Origin: Porphyromonadaceae bacterium
GTDB taxonomy: Bacteria > Bacteroidota > Bacteroidia > Bacteroidales > Dysgonomonadaceae
Assembly (NCBI GenBank): GCA_022840285.1
Contig: JALHIE010000015.1
Location: forward strand, 1 to 38,775
DNA length: 38,775 bases
Reading direction: 5' to 3'
The position numbers were made by a program, and so were the translations under genes. Below the pieces are notes generated by a model. That model saw only the letters and a program-made list of their open reading frames with translations. It was not told the DNA's origin and did no database searches. Positions 23,263 through 32,085 of the stretch are shown here, one piece after another. Position 1 is the first letter of the stretch, and the number at the start of each line of letters is the position of its first letter.

Positions 23263-24003
23263 ATGAACAAAAAAACGATAGTAATATTCCTCTCTTTTTT
23301 CAGCCCGTTATTGTATGCACAGAATTACCCTTCGGGAAATTCCCTGTTGGACAAGATAGATGCCAATATGTCGTCAGAGACAACTATCATGACGGCTTCG
23401 ATGCAGGTGAACAGTGCACGCGCCACGCGCACCATGACGTTGAAAACATGGATGGAAAGCGACAAGAAGGCCTTTACCGAATATCTCTCGCCGGCAAGGG
23501 AGAAAGGAACCAAAATGTTGAAACTCGATAATCAACTGTGGCTTTACTCACCATCGATCGACCGCACCATCCAGATTTCGGGGCACATGCTGCGTCAGTC
23601 GGTTATGGGAAGCGACTTGTCTTATGAGGATATGATGAATGATACACCAATGCAGGAGCAATACAATGCCGTGGTTACCGGAGAAGAAACAATAAACGGC
23701 AGAAAATGTTGGGTGGTTGAGATGACAGCACGGATAAGCGACATCAACTATTACTCCCGGAAATTGTGGGTCGATCAGGAACGGTTTGTTCCGCTCAGGA
23801 TGCAACTGTTTGCCAAAAGCGGAAAGCAATTGAAAGAGATTGCTTTATCGGATATACGGCAGATACAAGGACGTTGGTATCCGATGAAAACAGTCTATAA
23901 GGATGTGCTGAAAGATGGAAAAGGAACGGAGTTCACCGTAAGTGAAATTTCGTTCAACCCAAGTATTCCCGGGAATGTTTTCAATAAATCGAACTTGAAG
24001 TAG
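23263..24003 (+). CDS. LolA-like periplasmic carrier (outer membrane lipoprotein-sorting protein family)
   Basis: 246 residues with a signal peptide (MNKKTIVIFLSFFSPLLYAQ) and no lipobox, so soluble and periplasmic. The mature domain has the LolA-like order of strands: TASMQVNSARATRTMTLKTW, the KAFTEYLSPAREKGTKML stretch, LWLYSPSIDRTIQISG and a late RKLWVDQERFVPLRM. This is the family annotated as outer membrane lipoprotein-sorting protein, a half-barrel that shields acyl chains. It closes the operon with the ABC complex and the barrel and would ferry cargo between them. It ends 5 bases from the convergent ROK kinase gene. Confidence 0.88.
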   Translation: MNKKTIVIFLSFFSPLLYAQNYPSGNSLLDKIDANMSSETTIMTASMQVNSARATRTMTLKTWMESDKKAFTEYLSPAREKGTKMLKLDNQLWLYSPSIDRTIQISGHMLRQSVMGSDLSYEDMMNDTPMQEQYNAVVTGEETINGRKCWVVEMTARISDINYYSRKLWVDQERFVPLRMQLFAKSGKQLKEIALSDIRQIQGRWYPMKTVYKDVLKDGKGTEFTVSEISFNPSIPGNVFNKSNLK

Positions 24004-24008
24004 AACCA

Positions 24009-24842
24009 TCAGTAACACAATGCCGCCGCTCCCAGAATTCCGGAATGGTTTAGTTCCGATCCCACTATCTTCAGGTTTTTGATGGAATTGGGGTAGGGAA
24101 AGTCGATCAAATGTCCGTACATCGATTCTTTAAATAAAGGAAGCGATTTGGCAATGGCGCCTCCGAAAATAATGGCCTGGGGATCGACGGTAAGAACGAT
24201 CATTTTTACCAGTACGGCAATATGCTTTCCGTACTCGCGCATTATTTCTAATGCCTTTTTATCGCCTTGTCCCGCTTTTAGGGCGACTTCATAACCCGTT
24301 GTACCGTAGTTGTTTGTGAAGAAAAAGCTTCCGCAATATTGCTCGAGGATACCGTCCAGGTAAGGCATCTCTCCGTATTCCCCGGAACCGGTATTGGCGT
24401 CTTTCAATAATTTACCCTGCTGAATAATTCCGCCCCCGACGCCGGTGCCCAGCGTAATTCCCACGAAGTTTTCGAACTGCCGGCCGACTCCGTAAATACG
24501 TTCACCCATAGCAAAGCAGTTGGCGTCGTTATCGATATGGACCGGCACGTTGAACTCCTCCTCCAACAGCCGTCTCAGTTGGACTTCATCCCAATCTTTG
24601 ATGTTTTGTACGTGGTAGACGATTCCCTTTTTACGATCCACGACGCTCGGGACGCCAATCCCTACGGCATGGGTTTTATCGGTTTTCAATTTGCGGATAA
24701 CGTCTTTCAGCACAGTTAAAGTAACTTCACCGCCTTCCGGCGCCCGTGTATCGGCCACCTCTTCCTTCACCAGGTTTTGCCCTTCAATTAAACCGCCTTT
24801 TATGGTGGTTCCTCCCAAATCAATTCCGATGATCTGTTTCAT
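24009..24842 (-). CDS. ROK-family sugar kinase (probable glucokinase)
   Basis: 277 residues. IGIDLGGTTIKGG (4-16) is the ATP phosphate loop, HIDNDANCFAMGE carries the catalytic Asp, and GITLGTGVGGGII is the second nucleotide motif. The ROK family phosphorylates glucose and other hexoses. The cysteine cluster of the standard ROK zinc site (CxCGxxGCxE) is missing: the region reads GEMPYLDGILEQYCGS. Related Bacteroidales kinases seem to share this. Substrate is therefore less certain. Single gene, convergent with the LolA-like gene and with a candidate promoter just upstream. Confidence 0.9.
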   Translation of the reverse strand: MKQIIGIDLGGTTIKGGLIEGQNLVKEEVADTRAPEGGEVTLTVLKDVIRKLKTDKTHAVGIGVPSVVDRKKGIVYHVQNIKDWDEVQLRRLLEEEFNVPVHIDNDANCFAMGERIYGVGRQFENFVGITLGTGVGGGIIQQGKLLKDANTGSGEYGEMPYLDGILEQYCGSFFFTNNYGTTGYEVALKAGQGDKKALEIMREYGKHIAVLVKMIVLTVDPQAIIFGGAIAKSLPLFKESMYGHLIDFPYPNSIKNLKIVGSELNHSGILGAAALCY

Positions 24843-24870
24843 TGCGTTGTTTTTTGATGGTTGATATGTA

Positions 24871-24878
24871 CAAAACTA
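24871..24878 (-). promoter_or_regulatory. Candidate -7 element for the ROK kinase gene
   Basis: Minus strand TAGTTTTG fits TAnnTTTG about 30 bases before the start. No -33 box at the proper distance. Confidence 0.35.
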
Positions 24879-24940
24879 AACAAAATTGGTGAATTAAACT
24901 ATAACGGTGCAGAATTTCCGTGTATGCTGGTGGTTGGCGT

Positions 24941-26116
24941 TCAATCTTTCGGTGAATTGCCGATAAATCTGTCGAAAACGGCCCTGTAGCCGTTTACCAT
25001 GATTTCCCACGAATAATGTTTCCGGGTAAATTCTTTTCCCTGTTCCGATACTGTTTTTAGTTTTTCCTTATTCGAGAGTAATTCATGTATTTTATCAATC
25101 CATACGGAAGCATTTTTACTGGGCAACAAACAACCGTTCTTTCCATCAGTCACTGCGTCGGTGATTCCTTCAATGCCGGATGCGATCACAAAAGTCCCAC
25201 GTATGCTGGCTTCCAACGCTACTAATCCAAACCCCTCAATATCGCCCGGAACGCTGATGTTGGGCATAATAAACAAATCGGCGAGCGAGAGAACCTGTAA
25301 CAGATCGGAGTAGGGCAGGCTACCCAGATGAAAAACATTATCCTGTAGTTTCAACTGTTCTTCTACTTCCCGGGTATCGGACGCCGAACCAAGCATGAGT
25401 TGGATATGACGGTTAATCTCACGGGGCATAGCCTGCCATGCCTTTTCAATAAAAGAGGTTTTTGTTTTCAAGGGACCAGCCATAAGCAGGCAGATGTCCT
25501 TGTTAAGATTCGGCATGACGCTCTTTAGAAACCACGAAAACCCTTTTCTTTTTACCGGTCTTCCCAACACGACAAGAATGTGTTTATCCGCTACATCGAT
25601 TCCAAAATCACGTTGAAGTTTTTTAATTATCCCTCTATCAAAAGGGATATCGGCCATATTACTGTCGACACCGTTCCTTACTACATACGTTTTTTTCTCG
25701 TTGAATCCCCTTCGAAGACATTCGTTCCGGGTAGCTCGGCTTACGCACACCGCACCGGCGAACTCCGATAGTTTCGGCACCAGTTTTTGTTGAAAGAAAT
25801 CGAGTGGAAATGTTATATCCAGTCCGTGATAGGTGACGACAACCGGGATATTTGTCTGTTTTCTCAGCCACAAACATGCGACTCCCATCGATCCGTCGTT
25901 TAGGTGAATAAGCCTGATATCCGGATTTTCCCTCAACACGGTTAGAATTCTGGATTTCAGTTTTCCGAACCATAAAACCTTGTTTTCCCCGTTTTTATAG
26001 GCAATGACGTGTGTTTTGTAATGATCGGACAACCCTTTTATCAATTCAAAACTTTGTTGTTCCATTCCGCCGATCGTAGGTGGATACTTATGGGTGATAC
26101 ACAGTATTTCAGTCAT
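24941..26116 (-). CDS. Family 4 glycosyltransferase
   Basis: 391 residues, GT-B fold. The N-terminus (CITHKYPPTIGGMEQQSFELI) has the acceptor-side Gly-Gly loop of GT4 enzymes. VLGRPVKRKGFSWFL opens the C-terminal domain, and EGFGLVALEAS is the E-x7-E nucleotide-sugar motif. It would move a sugar from a nucleotide donor onto a lipid or glycan at the cytoplasmic face of the membrane. It overlaps the flippase-like gene by 8 bases and is the last gene of a three-gene operon. Donor and acceptor cannot be told. Confidence 0.9.
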   Translation of the reverse strand: MTEILCITHKYPPTIGGMEQQSFELIKGLSDHYKTHVIAYKNGENKVLWFGKLKSRILTVLRENPDIRLIHLNDGSMGVACLWLRKQTNIPVVVTYHGLDITFPLDFFQQKLVPKLSEFAGAVCVSRATRNECLRRGFNEKKTYVVRNGVDSNMADIPFDRGIIKKLQRDFGIDVADKHILVVLGRPVKRKGFSWFLKSVMPNLNKDICLLMAGPLKTKTSFIEKAWQAMPREINRHIQLMLGSASDTREVEEQLKLQDNVFHLGSLPYSDLLQVLSLADLFIMPNISVPGDIEGFGLVALEASIRGTFVIASGIEGITDAVTDGKNGCLLPSKNASVWIDKIHELLSNKEKLKTVSEQGKEFTRKHYSWEIMVNGYRAVFDRFIGNSPKD

Positions 26117-27140
26117 TTATATAAATTTTCTTTTGATTGTTTTTAGAAACAACGATGGCAAACATACCGGCAACACCCAGCCAGAACAGTTGACGTGATC
26201 TTCTCATTAACGTCACAACAAGCCAGACCTCATTGGCGTACACACCAATGGTATCTAGCATCACTTTATTTCCATATTCTTCTACTCCTATTTGTCCGGG
26301 CACGACGGCGCCGACGGTTTTAAAAAAGATCACACCCATTTCAACGGCTACCGCGTCGGGAAATGCAACCGGAACAGACAACATACGAAGGACTATGAAG
26401 AACTCCAGAGCTCCAAACAGCCATTGCGCTGCTGACAAAAAAAATGCAGATATAAAGCTTGTCTTCCTGTAACGAAAAAAATCAGATAAAAGTTGGTTTA
26501 TCTCGTAGATGTATGCTACCGATTTATCGGTAATGAAGGAGAACGCTTTTTGGAGTTTTAGCATTTTTGCCATTTTCCCGAGATAGAGATTTTTGTGTAA
26601 GCCCAGTATCGATAGAAAAACGGCACCCAGGCCGATGGTTATTACTCCCGTTAAAATGCAGGCAGACAATTCATCACGACCTGTCTTGCTGATGATAATA
26701 TAAATCGTGGAAATAACAAACAGGAAGATACCCGATAAAATAACCAATGCTCTGGACAACAGAATGGAACTTAATCCGTCTTTTTTATCAACTCCTTTTT
26801 GAAAAATATAAGTTGCTTTTAACCCGTCGCCCGCGATAATACCCGTTGGATTGAAAACGGTGAGCATTTCTCCGACATGTTTAAAAGCAAACAACTCGGG
26901 AAAAGTTATTTTCCCGAGTCCTTTTCCCAGGCACAACCACCAGGCAACCGTTGACGAAATGTAGGCAAATGTGGAAACCAGGAGAACGCCGCCAATCATG
27001 ACGGGCATTTCCAGCACATATTTCTTGAGCTTCACGAAGTCGATGGTTGTGATGAACCTGCCGATAAGCATAAATACAATCACCAACAGGACGGCAATAA
27101 AGTATGTCTTGTTTTTCTTGATAAAGCGAAAAGTGTTCAT
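26109..27140 (-). CDS. Lysylphosphatidylglycerol-synthase-TM / UPF0104-type membrane protein
   Basis: 343 residues with about eight membrane segments and no soluble catalytic domain. It is the membrane half only of the MprF-like superfamily: FAFKHVGEMLTVFNPTGIIAGDGLKATYI is the conserved stretch after the third segment, and GAVVPGQIGVEEYGNKVML the second. Stand-alone members are thought to flip lipids or to support glycolipid export. It sits between two GT4 genes with 4- and 8-base overlaps, which argues that it moves or anchors their lipid-linked product. Confidence 0.85.
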   Translation of the reverse strand: MNTFRFIKKNKTYFIAVLLVIVFMLIGRFITTIDFVKLKKYVLEMPVMIGGVLLVSTFAYISSTVAWWLCLGKGLGKITFPELFAFKHVGEMLTVFNPTGIIAGDGLKATYIFQKGVDKKDGLSSILLSRALVILSGIFLFVISTIYIIISKTGRDELSACILTGVITIGLGAVFLSILGLHKNLYLGKMAKMLKLQKAFSFITDKSVAYIYEINQLLSDFFRYRKTSFISAFFLSAAQWLFGALEFFIVLRMLSVPVAFPDAVAVEMGVIFFKTVGAVVPGQIGVEEYGNKVMLDTIGVYANEVWLVVTLMRRSRQLFWLGVAGMFAIVVSKNNQKKIYIND

Positions 27141-28321
27141 TCCCTGTTTTTAAAAGAACCGTGAGCCAGTTTTCGCATATCGTGGAAATATTCTTCCGCC
27201 AGTCTGTCCCAGCTTAACGGCAAAACATATTCATAACCTGCCTGCTGCATTTTTTCCCTGAGTTCCTTATCGTTGAGCAGGATTTTTATTTTGTCAATGT
27301 ATCCGGCGGGGTTATCCGGCTCACACAAAAAACCGGTAACTCCGTCTTTTACCAGCGCCTGAGACCCTCCCCCGTTGGCAATCACCGGGACACATCCGCT
27401 CGACATGGCTTCTACTACCACATTTCCGTATGTTTCGGAAATGGAGGTGAAAACAAAAACATCGCACGATGCATAAACGGTTGCCAAATCGTCGTGATTC
27501 AGAAATCCCAGAAAAATGGCGTTTTTCATCCTTTGTCTAGCTATCCCTTCGGCCACGCCATTTCCGGCAACAATAAAATTTACCGCCATACCCCGGGCTT
27601 CCATCTCATCGTAGATCCCGAACAGTGTTTCCACGTTTTTCTCCCAAACCAGCCGGGATACGAACAGGATGCACGGATTATCGTTTCCGGTAAACTTTCT
27701 TATAAAACGGATATCTCTTTTTGACGGATTAAACAAATGAGAGTCTATCCCCCGTTGCCACAATTTCATCACGTTTTTGGAGATTCCGTATTCTTTCAGC
27801 TCTTCCATGATCTTCACGGTGGGCACATAAACCACATCGCACCGGTTGTAAAACGATTGATACATTTTTTTTACCAGTAACTCGGCTGGTTTAATAACGA
27901 AAGGCGCATACTTGAAATAGTACCTCATGTAGGAAATAAAATGGGTATGGTAAACGGATAATACCGGTTTGTTGTTTTTTTTCGCGTAATTTAATCCGAA
28001 AAAACCGAGGGCGGAAGGGGTAGTGATATGAAATACGTCGGGATTGAATTTAGACAGTGACAGCCAAAGTTTTATTTTTCTAAAGCGCGGCACTGCCATT
28101 TTGTAGCTTATGTTAAACGGGACCCTTACGGCGGGGATTCTGATGACGTTGTGTTTAAATGAGTGTTTTGGCCGCATGCCCGTATAAAATGTGTATTCGA
28201 ATCCAAGGGAGGGAATTCGCTCTATCAATTGATACATCGTTTTTATGGCTCCGTCAAAATCTTTTGTTAGGATGTCGGCGAAAAAAGCGACTTTGACTAC
28301 CGCTCCAAAACTATTTTCCAT
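27137..28321 (-). CDS. Family 4 glycosyltransferase (mannosyl/glucosyltransferase type)
   Basis: 394 residues, GT-B fold. VAFFADILTKDFDGAIKTMYQL at the N-terminus, PVLSVYHTHFISYMRYYF in the middle, and ETYGNVVVEAMSSG as the E-x7-E motif resemble the group that includes diacylglycerol glucosyltransferases and alpha-mannosyltransferases such as MgtA. HTHF is the acceptor-lipid contact in those enzymes. It is the first gene of the operon and its stop overlaps the start of the flippase-like gene (ATGA). A glycolipid product is likely but unproven. Confidence 0.9.
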   Translation of the reverse strand: MENSFGAVVKVAFFADILTKDFDGAIKTMYQLIERIPSLGFEYTFYTGMRPKHSFKHNVIRIPAVRVPFNISYKMAVPRFRKIKLWLSLSKFNPDVFHITTPSALGFFGLNYAKKNNKPVLSVYHTHFISYMRYYFKYAPFVIKPAELLVKKMYQSFYNRCDVVYVPTVKIMEELKEYGISKNVMKLWQRGIDSHLFNPSKRDIRFIRKFTGNDNPCILFVSRLVWEKNVETLFGIYDEMEARGMAVNFIVAGNGVAEGIARQRMKNAIFLGFLNHDDLATVYASCDVFVFTSISETYGNVVVEAMSSGCVPVIANGGGSQALVKDGVTGFLCEPDNPAGYIDKIKILLNDKELREKMQQAGYEYVLPLSWDRLAEEYFHDMRKLAHGSFKNRE

Positions 28322-28358
28322 ACCAACCCATACAACTATATTGCATTATTTACCGATA

Positions 28359-28366
28359 CAAAAATA
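28359..28366 (-). promoter_or_regulatory. Candidate -7 element for the GT4 operon
   Basis: Minus strand TATTTTTG fits TAnnTTTG 38 bases before the first GT4 start. No -33 partner is clear. Confidence 0.35.
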
Positions 28367-28472
28367 ATTCGTCTTGATCGATGGAAATAATATATCGGGT
28401 TACATTATTGTTAAGTTTTCAGGCCGCAGGCTCAAGTGGATTAAACGGTGTCGGGAAAATGAATAAATTTAC

Positions 28473-28486
28473 GGTTTGTGCAAACC
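28473..28486. promoter_or_regulatory. Inverted repeat upstream of the 2-oxoacid dehydrogenase genes
   Basis: GGTTTG and CAAACC face each other across 2 bases, about 110 bases before the E1-alpha start. This could be an operator for a dimeric regulator. A weak -7-like TAGTTTTA follows at 28514-28521. The remainder of the divergent spacer 28322-28596 shows no gene. Confidence 0.3.
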
Positions 28487-28596
28487 TTAAATCGAGTTAT
28501 TCGTTATAGTCTGTAGTTTTACATTTTAAGATCATTCTAAATAATTCACTTTCGCATGTTTTCTGACGAAATGAATACAGCTAAAGATAAGACCTT

Positions 28597-29685
28597 ATGA
28601 TTTTTGAAGAGTTCAATCCATCGGAAGATAAGATACTCAGAATTATCGATAACGATGGCCGTGTTTTACGTCCCGACCTGTTTCCGGAAATATCCGGCGA
28701 TACTATTGTGAAAGCCTGGAAAGCCATGCTTTTTGAACGGGTAGCCGATGAGATGGCCGTATCCTTTCAACGGCAGGGACGCATGTTCACTTATCCTCCC
28801 AACAAGGGCCAGGAGGCTATTCATATTGCTGCTGGCAACGTGATACGCGAGAACGACTGGCTCGTTCCTGCCTTTAGGGAGGTGGGGCTGATGTTGGCCA
28901 AGGGTGTCACAATGAAAGAGATTTTCCTGTATTACAACGGCAATGAACAGGGGAGTAACTTTAAAAATGCTCCTCGGGTATTGCCCATAAACGTTCCTAT
29001 CGGCACACAGTTGCCCCATGCCGTTGGGATAGGATATTCCATCAAATACAGGAAAGAAAACGATATTGTGTTTACTTATATCGGGGATGGTGGTACGTCG
29101 GAAGGCGATTTCAGTGAAGCGTTGAATTTTGCCGGGGTGTGGCAGGTCCCTGTTGTATTTACCATACAAAACAACCAGTACGCTATCTCCGTTCCGGTAT
29201 CTACGCAAACCAAATCCATAAATTTAGCTGTTAAATCGATAGCGTTTGGCATTCCGGGCATCAAGGTGGACGGAAACGATTTCTTCGCCATGTACCTGAT
29301 CTACCAAAAGGCATCGGAACATGCGCGAACCGGTAAAGGGCCGGTGCTTATCGAGGCACTTACGTACAGGTGTGGTGCCCATACCACTTCAGACGATCCC
29401 ACCCGCTACCGGACAAAAGAGGAGGAGGCAGCGTGGGAGCTGTCGGACCCGTTGCTCCGGTTGAAAAAATTTATGGAGCGGAAAGGAATATATAGGGAGA
29501 ACGAAGAAAAGCTGAGGGAACAGTATAAAAAAGAAGTGGAGAAGCAGTTTCTGGATGCTGAAAACGTTGCCCCGTATGCTTTGGAGGATGTGTTCAATTA
29601 CATGTATGTGGAAATGCCTGACGATTTGAAAAAACAGAAAGAAGAATATCAACAATTTTTAGCTTGGAAAGGGAATCGGAAATGA
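28597..29685 (+). CDS. 2-oxoacid dehydrogenase E1 component, alpha subunit
   Basis: 362 residues. GDGGTSEGDF begins at residue 163 and NN follows at 192-193, which together form the thiamine diphosphate motif (GDG...NN). GTQLPHAVGIGYS before it is also conserved. The enzyme decarboxylates a 2-oxoacid with its beta partner and passes the acyl group to lipoyl-E2. The protein resembles heterotetrameric E1 of pyruvate and branched-chain complexes; sequence alone does not settle pyruvate versus branched-chain versus acetoin. Its TGA overlaps the start of the beta gene. All four subunits are encoded in order here. Confidence 0.93.
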   Translation: MIFEEFNPSEDKILRIIDNDGRVLRPDLFPEISGDTIVKAWKAMLFERVADEMAVSFQRQGRMFTYPPNKGQEAIHIAAGNVIRENDWLVPAFREVGLMLAKGVTMKEIFLYYNGNEQGSNFKNAPRVLPINVPIGTQLPHAVGIGYSIKYRKENDIVFTYIGDGGTSEGDFSEALNFAGVWQVPVVFTIQNNQYAISVPVSTQTKSINLAVKSIAFGIPGIKVDGNDFFAMYLIYQKASEHARTGKGPVLIEALTYRCGAHTTSDDPTRYRTKEEEAAWELSDPLLRLKKFMERKGIYRENEEKLREQYKKEVEKQFLDAENVAPYALEDVFNYMYVEMPDDLKKQKEEYQQFLAWKGNRK

Positions 29686-30659
29686 GCGTAATGACAATGG
29701 TCCAGGCGATCAACAATGCATTGGATATCAAGCTTGCCGAGGATAACGATGTTGTGGTTTACGGGGAAGATGTAGGAGTCGTGGGAGGAGTATTCCGGGT
29801 AACCGAGGGGTTGCAGAAAAAATACGGAGTCGAGCGTGTATTCGATTCGCCTCTGGCGGAGTCGGCTATTGTGGGAACAGGAGTGGGAATGGCTCTCTCC
29901 GGCTTACGACCCGTGGTGGAAATGCAATTCGAAGGGTTTTCCTATCCGGCATTTAACCAGATAATCTCCAATGTGTCGCGCATGCACAACCGTTCACGCG
30001 GAAGGTTCAGGATTCCCATGGTTATCCGGTTTCCCTACGGTGGAGGCATCAATGCCATCGAGCACCACTCGGAAAGCCCCGAAGCACTTTACAGCCATAT
30101 TCCCGGTTTAAAAGTAGTGGTTCCCTCAACGCCGCACGATGCAAAAGGGTTGCTGATATCGGCCATAGAAAGTGACGACCCGGTTATTTTTATGGAGCCC
30201 AAACGAATCTACAGGGCCATCAAACAGGAGGTGGCCACCGGGAAATTCTCCATTCCCATTGGAAAAGCCAATGTGCTTGCCGAGGGTACAGACGTCACCG
30301 TCGTGGCTTTCGGAGCAATGATTCGTGAATGCCAGCGGGCAATGGTCATGGCGAAAGAGGCGGGCATATCGGTGGAGTTAATCGATCTCCGGACGATCTA
30401 TCCCATCGACAAGGAAACCATCCGGAATTCGTTGCAGAAAACAGGCCGGTTAGTGGTTGTGGCAGAAGCGCAGCGATCATTCAGCGTGGGTTCGGAGCTG
30501 ATAGCCATAGCCAATGAGGAGGCTTTCCTCTACCTGGAAGCACCTCCCAGAAGGGTGATGGGTTTTGACACCATTATTCCGTTGGCGCAAGGTGAGAAAT
30601 ATTTTATGATAACGCCCGAAAGGATTTTTTATGAAATAGAAAAAACGGCTAGATTTTAA
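29682..30659 (+). CDS. 2-oxoacid dehydrogenase E1 component, beta subunit
   Basis: 325 residues from ATG 29682, which overlaps the alpha stop as ATGA; a start at 29664 is possible but would extend into the alpha gene. VVYGEDVGVVGGVFRVTEGL and RVFDSPLAESAIVGTGVGMA are the TPP-site strands of the beta subunit, and FPYGGGINAIEHHSESPEA holds the active-site His pair. It completes the heterotetrameric E1. A spacer of 117 bases separates it from the E2 gene, longer than the other joints in this operon, with no clear promoter in it. Confidence 0.94.
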   Translation: MSVMTMVQAINNALDIKLAEDNDVVVYGEDVGVVGGVFRVTEGLQKKYGVERVFDSPLAESAIVGTGVGMALSGLRPVVEMQFEGFSYPAFNQIISNVSRMHNRSRGRFRIPMVIRFPYGGGINAIEHHSESPEALYSHIPGLKVVVPSTPHDAKGLLISAIESDDPVIFMEPKRIYRAIKQEVATGKFSIPIGKANVLAEGTDVTVVAFGAMIRECQRAMVMAKEAGISVELIDLRTIYPIDKETIRNSLQKTGRLVVVAEAQRSFSVGSELIAIANEEAFLYLEAPPRRVMGFDTIIPLAQGEKYFMITPERIFYEIEKTARF

Positions 30660-30776
30660 AAGTGATGTCGTGTCGCGATAAAACAATAATTCACCCTTAG
30701 GCAATTATGCGAAGCAAAAAACACCGCAGGCAAATTGCAATTAATGTTCAAACCATAAATGATTAAACGAACTTAA

Positions 30777-32051
30777 ATGAGGTATATTTTTAATTTTCCC
30801 GATATCGGAGAGGGACTCGAAGAAGGAACCATCCTGGAATGGTACGTTACGAAAGGACAGGCGGTAAGTACGGGCGATTCCTTGGTGAAGATGGAAACCG
30901 ACAAGGTAGTAGCCGATATTCCGTCACCGAAAACGGGAACCGTCGTTGCCCGGTTTGGAGAAGTGGGTGATGTCATAAAAGTGGGCAGCCCGCTGGTTGA
31001 AATTGAGATAGAAGGTGTTTTTGCGGAAGAGGCTCAAGCCGAGTCGAAAAGGGAAGTTGATCCGGAGCCGGAAGAGAAAGCGGAAACGGTGGTGGGTACG
31101 ATGGAGACGGCCTCGCGAAATGCTTTTTTGCCTGCGAGCAGCGAAGGTACAACGGAGCGGCCACCCGCAACGGATAAGCCACGCCGAAAAGCTTTGTCAA
31201 CGCCCGTTGCCCGGGCTATGGCTCGGGATTTGGATATCGATATAAATGAAGTCAGCGGAACAGGTCCTTCGGGGCGGGTCACCAAAGCAGATGTCGAAAA
31301 CCATAAGTCCGTCAGGAAGCCATCCTCTCTCCGGGTTTCGGAGCAAGAGGCTGATGAGGTAACTTACGAGCCCCTTACCCAGATCCGAAAGACCATCGCC
31401 CGGAACATGATCCAGTCCAAGCACAACGCTGCCCACATGTCGTTATTCGAAGAAGTGGAGATATCCGAACTGGTAAGGGTCCGGGAGAAGTACAAGGTGA
31501 AATTTGCCGAAAGAGGGGTAAAGCTGACCTACCTCGCCTTTATTGTAAAGGCTGTCGTCAATGCCCTCAAGCAACACAGGCAGTTAAATTCGCAGATCGA
31601 CCTGGAGAATGACCGGATGATCTTCAACAACCGCTATAACATAGCGCTGGCCGTGGACACCTCTGCCGGACTGGTGGTTCCTGTCATTAGGGATGCTGAC
31701 CGGTTAAGCATTTTTGAAATCGCTCAACGCATCGACGAAATATCGGAAAAAGCCAGAAAAAGGGAACTTACCCTGGAAGACATGAAAGGCGGAACATTTA
31801 CCATTACCAACTACGGCTCCATCGGCGGAATATTTGCCACGCCCGTGATTAATTATCCGCAGGCAGCTATTTTGGGAGTGGGCAGGATCCTGAAAACTCC
31901 CGTGGTGAAAGACGATGCCATTGTCGTAGGCCATGTCATGGCACTATCGCTGTCGGTTGATCACCGTATCGTCGACGGGGGAGAAGTTACCCGGTTTATC
32001 AACAAGGTAATGGAATATCTTGCCGATCCCGTGGCGTTACTGATGGAATGA
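30777..32051 (+). CDS. 2-oxoacid dehydrogenase E2, dihydrolipoamide acyltransferase
   Basis: 424 residues. One lipoyl domain (1-78) with Lys43 in MKVETDKV-like context (seen as KMETDKVV), an Ala/Pro/Glu-rich linker, an E3/E1-binding domain (about 140-175; STPVARAMARDLDIDINEV and GPSGRVTKADV), then the catalytic domain (about 200-424) with the DHRIVDGG active-site motif at the end. It forms the core of the complex. Having one lipoyl domain is common for branched-chain-type and many bacterial pyruvate-type E2s. Lipoylation genes are not nearby. Confidence 0.95.
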   Translation: MRYIFNFPDIGEGLEEGTILEWYVTKGQAVSTGDSLVKMETDKVVADIPSPKTGTVVARFGEVGDVIKVGSPLVEIEIEGVFAEEAQAESKREVDPEPEEKAETVVGTMETASRNAFLPASSEGTTERPPATDKPRRKALSTPVARAMARDLDIDINEVSGTGPSGRVTKADVENHKSVRKPSSLRVSEQEADEVTYEPLTQIRKTIARNMIQSKHNAAHMSLFEEVEISELVRVREKYKVKFAERGVKLTYLAFIVKAVVNALKQHRQLNSQIDLENDRMIFNNRYNIALAVDTSAGLVVPVIRDADRLSIFEIAQRIDEISEKARKRELTLEDMKGGTFTITNYGSIGGIFATPVINYPQAAILGVGRILKTPVVKDDAIVVGHVMALSLSVDHRIVDGGEVTRFINKVMEYLADPVALLME

Positions 32052-32085
32052 CACACCCTGTTTGAAACACAAAACAACTTATAGT

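Noticed and set aside
30660..30776. Spacer between E1-beta and E2 genes as a possible internal promoter or small RNA
   Set aside because: No TAnnTTTG, no strong stem with T run and no ORF was found; the spacer is merely AT-rich.
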